DNA of 16,217 nucleotides from DAOTYX01 sp034434635 (lineage in GTDB: Bacteria; Chloroflexota; Anaerolineae; B4-G1; DUEL01). Where the stretch lies: contig DAOTYX010000033.1 of assembly GCA_034434635.1 (NCBI GenBank), positions 1 to 16,217 of the forward strand, in the 5' to 3' direction. Shown one piece after another: positions 1 to 6,734 of the stretch (its first letter is position 1; every line of letters begins with the position of its first letter). Under the pieces are notes generated by a model. It saw only the letters and a program-made list of their open reading frames with translations, ran no database searches and had not been told where the DNA came from. Position numbers and translations under genes: made by a program.

Positions 1-14
1 AAGGAGGAAGAACC

Positions 15-191
15 ATGATCACAAGCCTGAGCCTCATCGTAGGGATGATCGGCCTGATCGCCGCTTCCTTCATCTTCCTCCTCGCCCTCGCCTCCATCTT
101 CCAGGGCGACTCCCCTGGCATCTACATCCTGGCGGTGATCTTCTGTCTTACCCTGGCCTGCTTCGTGCTCACCATCGGCCTCGCTCCTTGA
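15..191 (+). CDS. 58-residue two-helix membrane peptide, unknown function
   Basis: A short open frame starts at an ATG seven bases after a near-perfect Shine-Dalgarno (AAGGAGG at 1-7) and ends at TGA 189-191. The product is almost wholly hydrophobic. One membrane segment covers about residues 5-29 and a second about 36-57, separated by a short polar turn (QGDSPG). Cysteines occur at two places in the second helix. I recognise no family. It lies 36 bases before the next membrane-protein gene on the same strand, so the two are probably co-transcribed and may work together at the membrane. The strong ribosome site and clean two-helix layout support a real gene. The upstream part of the operon is outside the window. 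Confidence 0.72.
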   Translation: MITSLSLIVGMIGLIAASFIFLLALASIFQGDSPGIYILAVIFCLTLACFVLTIGLAP

Positions 192-227
192 CACAGGAGA
201 CAGGCCAGGAGCCTCAGGAGGTGCAAG

Positions 228-878
228 ATGTACTACGGAAACGGCAACATAGCCGCCGCATTCCGCGGCATCATCCTGACCCTCTTCGCCATCGGCCTGG
301 TCGTCGGCCTGGCGCTGACCGGCTCCGACCTGATCAACCCCATCCGTAGCATCGCCAACTACCAGCGCGACCAGGTGGAAACCCAGCGCCTGGCTGAGCA
401 GAATAGAATCGACCTGCAACACTACGCGGCCCAGGTGGCCGCCCAGACGCAGGCAGAACTGCAGCGCCTGACGGATGAGGGCGCCTATCGCCGACAGGCC
501 TACCGGCAGACGCTGGAACAGGCCCGCCTCGCCGCCGAGCAGGAGCGACAGGCGGCGCAGGAACGGGAGGCCCTGAAACTGCATCTCCTGCGCCTGGCTG
601 GCTACACCGCCATCCTCGTCACAGCCCTCTCCCTGCTGGCGCTCAGCATCGGCGCAGCCGTGCGCATCGCCAAGACGCGACCCGCGCCGGCCCGCCCCAC
701 CGCCGACGTCTGGACCCCCGAACGCCGCCGCCAGGCCGTCGCCGCCGCCAAGCAGCGCGAACGAGAGCAACGCGCGTGGGTGCTGCGCCAGCAGGAACTG
801 GCTACCGAACGGCGATTCTACGACCTGTTCCAGGCTCCTGACCGAAGGTGCGACGATCTGGTTCCACAACCTAACTGA
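228..878 (+). CDS. Membrane protein with two transmembrane segments and a long coiled coil, unknown function
   Basis: The start is an ATG six bases after AGGAGG (216-221). The 216-residue product has a membrane segment at about 13-34. A charged, Gln/Glu/Ala/Arg-rich stretch at about 43-118 is predicted by eye to be a long helix or coiled coil. A second membrane segment lies at about 121-147. The basic, Arg-rich tail (about 160-216) is probably cytoplasmic. If both termini are cytoplasmic, the coiled coil would be on the outside of the membrane, but topology cannot be settled by eye. There is no signal peptide cleavage site and no recognised enzymatic motif. It follows the 58-residue membrane peptide and precedes the NYN-domain gene. 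I cannot assign a family. Confidence 0.8.
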   Translation: MYYGNGNIAAAFRGIILTLFAIGLVVGLALTGSDLINPIRSIANYQRDQVETQRLAEQNRIDLQHYAAQVAAQTQAELQRLTDEGAYRRQAYRQTLEQARLAAEQERQAAQEREALKLHLLRLAGYTAILVTALSLLALSIGAAVRIAKTRPAPARPTADVWTPERRRQAVAAAKQREREQRAWVLRQQELATERRFYDLFQAPDRRCDDLVPQPN

Positions 879-882
879 TGTC

Positions 883-919
883 CGGTGCACGGCGCGGCAC
901 CTGACCGCGCCGTGCACCG
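883..919 (+). other. Perfect 15-bp stem hairpin between two operon genes
   Basis: Left arm CGGTGCACGGCGCGG (883-897), 7-base loop (898-904), and right arm 905-919 exactly complementary to it. It begins four bases after the stop codon of the coiled-coil membrane gene and ends 15 bases before the NYN gene's ribosome site (GGGAGG, 935-940). No T-run follows, so it is not a canonical intrinsic terminator. It could protect the upstream mRNA 3' end, serve as a processing site or cause partial termination. Confidence 0.6.
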
Positions 920-945
920 AGGCCGCAACCACCAGGGAGGACACG

Positions 946-2040
946 ATGATCTTCAGACTGCCACCACTGAAAGCCGCTGTGTTCTGGGACGCCGAAAACC
1001 ATGCCGACCTGGATCCGAGTCTCCTGTTGGCGCGGCTGCAGAGGGCGTTCGGCATCGCTGTCGCCGAGCGGCACGCTTTCGCCGACTGGAGACGCCCCGA
1101 ACTGCGCCGCCTCCAATCCGACTTCCGGCACGCAGGCTTCACGTTGCACGACGCCGGAGACGGTCGCCGCCCGCAGCCGCCCAAGAACGCCGCCGACAGG
1201 TGTATGGTGCGCGGGGTCGTGGATACCATCTCCAGAGACCCGGCCATCGGGCTTGTGGGGATTGTCAGCGGCGATAGCGACTTCTTCGACGCCGTCTGCT
1301 GGCTCCAGGAGCATGGGGTCATAGTCGTGGTGGCCGCCGACCCCCTGCGGGCCAGCGGGGCGCTGCTCCACGCCGCTAACTTCTACATGCCTGTGGGAAA
1401 CCTGGCTCAGCGCATCCTGGAGATAGATCGTCTGGAACGCTCCTATCCTTACCTGACCTTCGGTTTCGTCCTGCATAAGACCGGCGCTGACCGGACTGAC
1501 CTGGAGGAGATGATTCACAGGCGCATCCTGTTCTATGGTTCAGTCTGGAGAGCCGGCCGTGGCGCCAGGCCAGAGGTCTGGTTGAACCGCGAGGCCTATG
1601 CGGTGCAGAGGGTGCTCAGAACCTATCCGAACGCCCCCGCGACCAGCGCGTCCCTGGTGGCTGATGCCTCCCCGGTGGCCGACGCCTCCCTGGTGGCCGA
1701 CGCATCCCTGGTGGCCGACGCATCCCCGGTGGCCGACGCCTCCCTGGTGGCTGATGCCTCCCTGGTGGCCGATGCCTCCCTGGTGGCCGATGCCTCCCTG
1801 GTGGCCGACGCATCCCTATGCGTCGGCGCACGGCATCGGGATGCTGCCCCCAGATATGACCCCGTAGCATCCCTATGCGTCGGCGCACGGCATCAGGATA
1901 CCCCTCTACGGCCATCCGGACAGGCTCCAGACATGGCTGCCGAGGCATCTGTAGCCCCACGGATCATCGGCGGCCCGGTTATGGCCCAGCCTGGGTTACT
2001 GCAAGCCGCCCTGAAAGGAGCAAGCGGAACTGCAGGATGA
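946..2040 (+). CDS. NYN-domain (LabA/DUF88-like, PIN-fold) putative nuclease with repeat-rich C-terminal tail
   Basis: ATG follows GGGAGG (935-940) by five bases. Residues about 8-150 look like a NYN domain, the PIN-like fold of RNA-processing proteins. The visible acidic motifs are DAEN (D15, N18), a central KNAADR (K80, D84) and SGDSDF (D110, D112), matching the metal-binding acidic set of this family. Nuclease activity is inferred only. Residues about 165-225 may form a small helical or winged-helix-like domain. From residue 236 the protein is repetitive: nine hexapeptides S(L/P)VADA (236-289), then a 19-residue unit beginning SLCVGARH that is repeated once imperfectly (290 and 309). The tail is low complexity and derived from DNA repeats, so the functional part may end near residue 230. 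The carbonic anhydrase gene follows after 41 bases. Confidence 0.82.
   Translation: MIFRLPPLKAAVFWDAENHADLDPSLLLARLQRAFGIAVAERHAFADWRRPELRRLQSDFRHAGFTLHDAGDGRRPQPPKNAADRCMVRGVVDTISRDPAIGLVGIVSGDSDFFDAVCWLQEHGVIVVVAADPLRASGALLHAANFYMPVGNLAQRILEIDRLERSYPYLTFGFVLHKTGADRTDLEEMIHRRILFYGSVWRAGRGARPEVWLNREAYAVQRVLRTYPNAPATSASLVADASPVADASLVADASLVADASPVADASLVADASLVADASLVADASLVADASLCVGARHRDAAPRYDPVASLCVGARHQDTPLRPSGQAPDMAAEASVAPRIIGGPVMAQPGLLQAALKGASGTAG
1651..1812 (+). repeat. Nine 18-bp in-frame tandem repeats coding S(L/P)VADA
   Basis: Nine consecutive 18-base units start at 1651, each of the form TCCCTGGTGGCCGACGCA or a close variant. Between units, most changes are silent third-position changes (GCC/GCT, GAC/GAT, GCA/GCC). 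The only amino-acid change is Leu/Pro (CTG/CCG) in units 2 and 5. The last unit runs into the palindrome at 1804-1827. The core GCCGACGCATCCCT, seen where units 3, 4 and 9 join the next unit (the 4/5 junction ends CCCC), equals the left arm plus loop of that palindrome. Confidence 0.95.
1804..1827. repeat. 24-bp palindromic repeat, copy inside the NYN gene
   Basis: Arms GCCGACGCAT (1804-1813) and ATGCGTCGGC (1818-1827) are perfectly complementary around the loop CCCT. The same 24 bases occur three times in the array at the right end of the window (16094, 16144, 16194). This copy is read in frame within the NYN gene. Confidence 0.95.
1810..1899 (+). repeat. 57-bp-period direct repeat containing the palindrome's right half
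   Basis: The 28 bases at 1810-1837 are repeated exactly at 1867-1894, followed in both by one mismatch and GGAT. The period of 57 bases equals 19 codons, so the reading frame is kept and the protein repeats SLCVGARH. The second copy has lost the left arm of the palindrome: only GCAT, CCCT and the right arm remain. Confidence 0.9.
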
Positions 2041-2081
2041 CGAAGCGATCACCATCGCCCGAAAGGAACGGAGGTGCAGCA

Positions 2082-2912
2082 ATGGAAAGGGATGTTGCCG
2101 AGGTTCAAGAGCGATATCTGGCAGGTCCACAGCCATACTGTGCGACGACGAATATCACGGTCTACATTCAGGACGGTGAAGAAGTCTACCCCGTCCGGCG
2201 CTTTCCGGGACAATGGGTCTGCTCATGTGCGACCTTTCACATCTTGGGCATATGCCAGCACGTTGTCGAGGCGAATCGGCTGTACTCATTTTCGTCGCCC
2301 GAACCTGCGCCGCCTCTCGTCATCGGCAGGAACGGCCACAACCCCTACGTGGAGCGGAACCGCGCCTTCCAGCAATGGTTCCGGGCCAACACCGAAGCCC
2401 TGCTTCCCACCTTCGAGGGACAGGAACCACATACCTTGTGGATCGGCTGTAGCGACTCGCGCGTCCCTCCCGAACTGCTGATCGGCGCAAGGCCGGGAGA
2501 ACTGTTCGTCCACCGCAACATCGGCAACGTCGTCTCGCCCCCCTGCAGCGGCGACGACTGTTCACAGTCCGTTGTGGTCTACGCTTTGCATCACCTGCCC
2601 AGCGTGTCCAGCATCGTCGTCTGCGGCCACACCGATTGCGGCGCGATGAAGGCGCTGCTCAGCCCGTCCCGTCACAGGCTGGAGCCGGAACTGCAGCAGT
2701 GGCTGGCGCGGGCGGAACCGCTCCCCGCGCCGCATGGGCACCCCGACCCGGTGCAGGCAATGGCCGAGGCCAACGTCCTGTTGCAGGTCGAGCGGCTGCG
2801 GGCCTACACGGGCGTGCGCGAACGGCTGCGCGACGGCGCACTCGCGATCTACGGCCTCCTCTACGACGTCCGAAGCGGCCAACTCCGCGAACTGACGCAG
2901 GTCGTCCGCTAA
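2082..2912 (+). CDS. Beta-class carbonic anhydrase with N-terminal SWIM-type zinc finger
   Basis: This enzyme would interconvert CO2 and bicarbonate in the cytoplasm. The ATG at 2082 is preceded by GGAGG (2070-2074) at seven bases. The frame is open further upstream, but that part overlaps the NYN repeat tail and reads as junk. A second ATG (2037) overlapping the NYN stop has a poorly spaced ribosome site. Of 276 residues, about 80-276 are a beta-carbonic anhydrase. The zinc/catalytic motif CSDSR gives C123, D125 and R127, HRNIGN lies at 144-149, and GHTDCG gives zinc ligands H183 and C186. Residues about 20-65 carry C47-x-C49 and C58-x-H60, the CxCx(n)CxH pattern of a SWIM finger, a domain usually linked to nucleic-acid or protein binding. 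The fusion is unusual. All catalytic residues are present, so I expect an active enzyme. Confidence 0.9.
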   Translation: MERDVAEVQERYLAGPQPYCATTNITVYIQDGEEVYPVRRFPGQWVCSCATFHILGICQHVVEANRLYSFSSPEPAPPLVIGRNGHNPYVERNRAFQQWFRANTEALLPTFEGQEPHTLWIGCSDSRVPPELLIGARPGELFVHRNIGNVVSPPCSGDDCSQSVVVYALHHLPSVSSIVVCGHTDCGAMKALLSPSRHRLEPELQQWLARAEPLPAPHGHPDPVQAMAEANVLLQVERLRAYTGVRERLRDGALAIYGLLYDVRSGQLRELTQVVR

Positions 2913-3081
2913 GAGCCCATCCAAATAGGTACGGCGACCCCAGCCAGCCGGCGCAGGCAGGCTTTGCCGGCCGTAGCCGCGACTCCAATCGCCAGACAGC
3001 ACAAGTGCCGCCCTACCCCATTCTCCAGGGATGAGGTATACTTGGAGTGCGGAGCCGGACCCCGGCCCGAAGGAGCACTCC
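2913..3081. other. Intergenic stretch between carbonic anhydrase and cinA-like gene
   Basis: These 169 bases contain no supported gene. GCCGGC occurs twice (about 2949-2973) and could form a weak six-pair stem with a long loop. GCGACCCC and GCGACTCC give an imperfect direct echo. This may be a degraded intergenic repeat or a weak terminator. The cinA-like gene's ribosome site AAGGAG is at 3070-3075. Confidence 0.35.
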
Positions 3082-4464
3082 ATGGACAATCCTCATATCA
3101 CCACTGCCGCCATCCTTGCTATCGGCGACGAACTGACCTGCGGCTACCGGTTGGACACCAACTCCCAGACCATCGCCCGGCGGCTGACGACGGTGCCGCT
3201 GGAGGTGACGCTGCACCTCACCGTCGGCGACACCGTCACCGCCATCCACGCCGGCCTGCGCACCGCCCTGGCCGCCGCCCCCGTGGTCATCGCCACCGGC
3301 GGACTGGGCCCCACGGAGGATGACGTGACCCGCCAGGCGGTGGCCGCCTACTTCGGGTTGGAACTGGTGGAGAACGCCGAGGCCCTGGCGCGCATCCAGG
3401 AGCGCTTCGCCCGCCGCGGGCGGACGATGCCCCAGAGCAACCGCATCCAGGCCCACATCCCCGCCGGCAGCACGATCATCCAGAACGACCGCGGCACTGC
3501 TCCCGGCTTCTACATTGAACGCGACGGGCGGCACCTCTTTGTCACACCAGGTATCCCTTATGAGATGGAGGGCATGCTGGAGGGCTTCATCCTCCCCCGC
3601 CTGCGGCATTTGGTCGGCGGCGGCCACACGCTCCACCGCGCCGCGCTGAAGGTGTACGGCCTCCCGGAGTCGGAGATCAACGAGCGGCTGCGACCACTCC
3701 TGGCCCGCGGGCGCAACCCTCTGCTGGGACTGCTCCCCCATCGTGGCACGATCACCGTGGAGATCGTCGCCCACGGCGCGACGGAGGCGGAGGCGCAGGC
3801 GCTGCTCGCGGCTGACCTGGCCCACGTGCGCGCCGCACTGGGACAGCACATCATCAGCGAGGACGAGCGGGACCTGCCACAGGTGGTCCACGACCTGTTG
3901 CGCGAACGCGGGCTGACCGTCGCCGTGGCCGAGATGGGCACCGGCGGCCTGGTCGCCGCCCAACTGACCCGGCCGCCAGGCGGGACGGAGTTCCACCGCG
4001 GCCTGGTGCTCAGCCCATCCCCTGCCGAGGGGCGAGACGAAGCCGCGCTGGCCGACGAGGCGCAGGCCCTGGCCGAGACCGCCCGTCAGGTCGGCGACGC
4101 AGACGTGGGCGTGGGCGTGGGTCCCCTGATCGTCCCATCCGACAGCACCCCCCAGCGCCCCTATGCCCTGCTGTACGCGGCAGTGGACGTGCGCGGAAAG
4201 AGCGCCATCCGCCGCATCAGCCTCAGCGGCGAGCCGGCCATCTTCCGCCGCTGGGCCGCCGACGGGGTCCTGGCTTTGGTGCGGGAAGCGATCCTCGCCT
4301 CATCCCCGCTGGAGGGAGGAGAGCACAACCCAACGACGCCCGTCACTCCCCACGCTAATCACCTGGCCGGCCTGCACCGCGAGGTGTGGACCGACCTGAA
4401 CACAGACGACTACCTGCAGCAAGAGAGGGACGGATGGGCCTCTGACCACCTGACAGGGCTATAG
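3082..4464 (+). CDS. cinA: CinA-family protein with degenerate C-terminal amidase domain
   Basis: ATG follows AAGGAG (3070-3075) by six bases. The longer upstream frame has no ribosome site and is not family-like. Residues about 6-175 form the COG1058/MoCF-like domain, with GDEL (15-18) and the signature TGGLGPTEDD (72-81). In characterised CinA proteins this domain hydrolyses ADP-ribose or NAD-type pyrophosphates. Residues about 265-425 correspond to the PncC-type nicotinamide-nucleotide amidase domain. The canonical AESCTGG is AEMGTGG here (283-289), so the nucleophilic serine is replaced by Met285. The following GSS/GGVVAYS region is also not recognisable. I infer that NMN deamidation is lost. 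The protein is 460 residues, longer than the usual roughly 410-420, with a polar C-terminal extension. It lies just upstream of rpsT, which has its own promoter. Confidence 0.85.
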   Translation: MDNPHITTAAILAIGDELTCGYRLDTNSQTIARRLTTVPLEVTLHLTVGDTVTAIHAGLRTALAAAPVVIATGGLGPTEDDVTRQAVAAYFGLELVENAEALARIQERFARRGRTMPQSNRIQAHIPAGSTIIQNDRGTAPGFYIERDGRHLFVTPGIPYEMEGMLEGFILPRLRHLVGGGHTLHRAALKVYGLPESEINERLRPLLARGRNPLLGLLPHRGTITVEIVAHGATEAEAQALLAADLAHVRAALGQHIISEDERDLPQVVHDLLRERGLTVAVAEMGTGGLVAAQLTRPPGGTEFHRGLVLSPSPAEGRDEAALADEAQALAETARQVGDADVGVGVGPLIVPSDSTPQRPYALLYAAVDVRGKSAIRRISLSGEPAIFRRWAADGVLALVREAILASSPLEGGEHNPTTPVTPHANHLAGLHREVWTDLNTDDYLQQERDGWASDHLTGL

Positions 4465-4543
4465 AGTCCCAGAGCGTCAGCCAGGTCGTGATCGTTTTCC
4501 ATCGGGGCATATTGTGGGGTCTATCGGTTCGTTTGTCAAGGCC

Positions 4544-4572
4544 TGGACAAATCCGGCGTTTTGCGGTAGAAT
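4544..4572 (+). promoter_or_regulatory. Sigma-70-type promoter of rpsT
   Basis: The -35 element TGGACA (4544-4549) and -10 element TAGAAT (4567-4572) are separated by 17 bases, each matching the consensus at five of six positions. Transcription would start near 4579, giving a leader of about 35 bases before the rpsT start codon. It lies in the 149-base gap after the cinA-like gene, so rpsT is probably transcribed independently. Confidence 0.72.
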
Positions 4573-4613
4573 AGGCCGCACAGAGAGACGCGCAGATTCG
4601 GGAGGCAGGAGCG

Positions 4614-4889
4614 TTGGCAAACACCAAATCGGCTATCAAGAACGTGCGAAAAAACGAGCGGCGGCGGGCCATCAACCGCATCGCCCGCGGCCGGGCACGC
4701 ACCGCGGTGAAGCGGGCACGGGCGCTGATCGCCGCCGGTCAGGTCGAAGAAGCCCGCGAAGCCGTAACCCAGGCCTACAGCGCGCTGGATAAGGCGGCCA
4801 AGAAGGGCATCATCCACAAGAACAACGCCGCCCGGCGCAAGGCCCGCCTGGCACACTACCTCAACAGCCGCTCACAACCTCAGGCCTGA
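4614..4889 (+). CDS. rpsT: 30S ribosomal protein S20
   Basis: S20 is a primary 16S rRNA-binding protein of the small ribosomal subunit. The 91-residue product begins MANTKSAIKNVRKNERRR, the typical S20 N-terminus. It has the basic helical body of the family and the conserved KGIIHKNNAARRKARL near the end. Length is normal for the family. The only start that gives the family N-terminus is TTG at 4614, with GGAGG at 4601-4605 eight bases upstream. A UUG start is also used by Escherichia coli rpsT, where it is tied to autogenous control. Similar control here is a guess. The gene has its own promoter and ends just before a strong terminator. Confidence 0.96.
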   Translation: MANTKSAIKNVRKNERRRAINRIARGRARTAVKRARALIAAGQVEEAREAVTQAYSALDKAAKKGIIHKNNAARRKARLAHYLNSRSQPQA

Positions 4890-4905
4890 CGCCACAGTCC
4901 GACAC

Positions 4906-4938
4906 AAACGCCGCCGTCCCGGGACGGCGGCGTTTTCT
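4906..4938. terminator. Bidirectional intrinsic terminator between rpsT and the convergent lipoprotein gene
   Basis: Bases 4906-4935 form a perfect 30-bp palindrome: AAACGCCGCCGTCCC followed directly by its reverse complement. In RNA this would fold as a very GC-rich stem closed by a small loop. A T-run (TTTTCT) follows on the + strand, and TTTG follows on the - strand. It sits between two convergent genes and can end transcription from both. Confidence 0.93.
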
Positions 4939-4953
4939 ATCCCCCGCCCCCCG

Positions 4954-6708
4954 TCATCCGCCGCGCCACGCCAGCGGCAGATACGCCCACGCCGAGACCC
5001 GCCGCCACTCGTATGCCCCCCGGTCGCAGACCGCGCTCCCGTCACCGTCTCCATCCTGCGGACGCGGGTTGCCCAGGATGTCATCAGGCGGACAAAGGCT
5101 GTCGTCGCCGCTGTCCACCGCCGGACTGGCCGGGGTCAGCCCCATCCCATACTCCAGGCCGGAAAAGGGGCCGGCCAGCAGCGGCTCCTGACACAGGTCA
5201 TGCGCGCCGGACTGGACGTACTCCCCGCTATCGCCGCACGCCACGTTCTTGGCCTGGTCCACCAGGTTGTAGTCGGACTCCATGACCAGGTCGGCGCAGC
5301 CCTCCTGGTAGAACAGGAAGGTGACATCCGCGGGGTCGAAGTAGTCCGCATCCCCCTGGAAAACGGAGTTCCGCACGATGAGCCTCTCTGAGCCATCACA
5401 GGCGAAGCCCTCACGCGGGCCGGCTCCCACCAGGCCATCCCCCTGGCCGTAGAAGGTGGAGTTGACGACGCGCACCTGCTCGCCACCGGTATAGGCCAGT
5501 TCCAGCGCGTTGCCGTACGCCCGACAGGCATCGACGTTGAAAGTGAAAGGCTGGCCATCGAAGAAGGCGCAGTTGCCCACCAACACGCTGTTGGTGATGA
5601 CCACCTGCCCGGCGACCTTGACCTGATTGCCAGCGTTCCCCTCAGCGCGGACACGTTCAAGGACAATCTGCCCCCCTGCGGTGTGGTAGAGCAGGTCCAG
5701 GCCGTCGGAGGTGTTGTGCAGGAAGGCGGAATCCGCGATCAGCCAATCCCCGCCCGTGTCGCCGGTGCCCACACCATCCCCATAGCCGCCCGCGGTCTGC
5801 GCCCAACAGCCTGTCGGCTGACCGCCGGGATAGGTCTCCGCGCAGCCGTTCCACTCCACCACCCAGTGGCGGAAGGTCAGCCGGCCAGAGCAGGCGTCGT
5901 CCCCCTCGATGTCACCGTCCCAGCCCGCCCAGCCGTTGCCGGCGACGCGCACCCGTTCGACCGTCCAGTCGGTCAGCCGGCCGGCATGCACCCCGGCGAC
6001 GGCCAGGCCGTGGATGTTCAGGTCGTGCAGGGTGACGTTGGCGGAGTCTTCGGCGTAGAGGCCCACCGCAGCCCACTCGCCGAAGGGGTAGTCGTCCCGC
6101 TGGCAGGCCAGCCCGCCGGTGTGGGATTCGACGCAGCCGGAGTGGTCGGTCACCTCCAGGCAGCCAACCTCGACGTTGCTGGAGCCGGTCAGGTCGAGGA
6201 TGAAGTCAGCCCTCTGGGTGCCCCACAACTGCGGCGGGTCCGCGCAGTCGGCCCCCAGGATGCGCGTGGGATGGCCGGGATCGGGGCCGCTGGGGAGCGG
6301 CGGCATGTGGCAACTCCAGGCGTATTCGGGGGAGCAGACATCGGGGTTGTCGGCCCCGGGAGCGCCCAGGCCCATCATATACTCTCCAGGTCCGATGAGC
6401 AGCGTGTCCCCCCCAGCGATGCGCGGCAGGCCGCCGGGCGGCAGGGCGCGGAAAGGGTGGTCCCAGGCGCACGGCTGACCCGTCCCACTGCCGGGGTAGG
6501 GCGCGTCGGCCAGGCCGGTGCACTGCTCAGGGGAGCCACCGTCGGGGCGCACATAGAAGGTGAGGGCGGACGTCCCTGCCGGACGGGAAGGAGCGGGGCC
6601 GATCGTCTCTGTGGCGGGCGGCTCCTCCGGCGGGGCTGAGGAGGGAGCGCAAGCCAGCAGGGTGCATCCAAGCAGCACAGAGCAGAGGACAAGGGCTCTG
6701 CGAGTCAT
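4954..6708 (-). CDS. Secreted lipoprotein with right-handed parallel beta-helix
   Basis: The 584-residue product starts MTRRALVLCSVLLGC and has a lipobox LLAC, so Cys20 would be lipidated. A Pro/Glu/Thr-rich spacer (about 21-48) follows. Residues about 50-560 look like a right-handed beta-helix of the pectate-lyase-like kind, with repeated short strands such as ADSAFLHNTSDGLDL and NSTFYGQGDG. The segment ending NPRP...DRGAYEW matches the usual end of choice-of-anchor Q-type beta-helix proteins. About nineteen cysteines after the lipobox suggest several disulphides outside the cell. The tail WAYLPLAWRGG resembles short Leu-Pro C-termini seen on secreted Chloroflexota proteins. The substrate is unknown, and polysaccharide or surface binding is plausible. 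The gene lies 51 bases after gyrB on the same strand, but a shared role is unlikely. Confidence 0.82.
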   Translation of the reverse strand: MTRRALVLCSVLLGCTLLACAPSSAPPEEPPATETIGPAPSRPAGTSALTFYVRPDGGSPEQCTGLADAPYPGSGTGQPCAWDHPFRALPPGGLPRIAGGDTLLIGPGEYMMGLGAPGADNPDVCSPEYAWSCHMPPLPSGPDPGHPTRILGADCADPPQLWGTQRADFILDLTGSSNVEVGCLEVTDHSGCVESHTGGLACQRDDYPFGEWAAVGLYAEDSANVTLHDLNIHGLAVAGVHAGRLTDWTVERVRVAGNGWAGWDGDIEGDDACSGRLTFRHWVVEWNGCAETYPGGQPTGCWAQTAGGYGDGVGTGDTGGDWLIADSAFLHNTSDGLDLLYHTAGGQIVLERVRAEGNAGNQVKVAGQVVITNSVLVGNCAFFDGQPFTFNVDACRAYGNALELAYTGGEQVRVVNSTFYGQGDGLVGAGPREGFACDGSERLIVRNSVFQGDADYFDPADVTFLFYQEGCADLVMESDYNLVDQAKNVACGDSGEYVQSGAHDLCQEPLLAGPFSGLEYGMGLTPASPAVDSGDDSLCPPDDILGNPRPQDGDGDGSAVCDRGAYEWRRVSAWAYLPLAWRGG

Positions 6709-6734
6709 AGTGCTCTTCCGCCTTTCATTTGCGA

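Noticed and set aside
188..193. TTGACA as a -35 element before the coiled-coil membrane gene
   Set aside because: It overlaps the stop codon of the small gene, and no -10-like sequence lies at the right distance.
1875..2081. N-terminal extension of the carbonic anhydrase
   Set aside because: This part of the frame overlaps the NYN repeat tail out of frame, reads as Arg/Ser/Pro-rich junk and lacks a ribosome site. The ATG at 2082 has a good one.
3037..3042. TATACT as a -10 element for the cinA-like gene
   Set aside because: No acceptable -35 hexamer exists 16-18 bases upstream and there is no extended -10, so I do not call a promoter.
3013..3397. Large - strand frames across the cinA-like gene
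   Set aside because: They are shadows of a gene with a clear CinA signature on the + strand.
5683..6639. 318-residue + strand frame opposite the beta-helix lipoprotein
   Set aside because: It is an antisense shadow. The - strand has a lipobox and beta-helix repeats.
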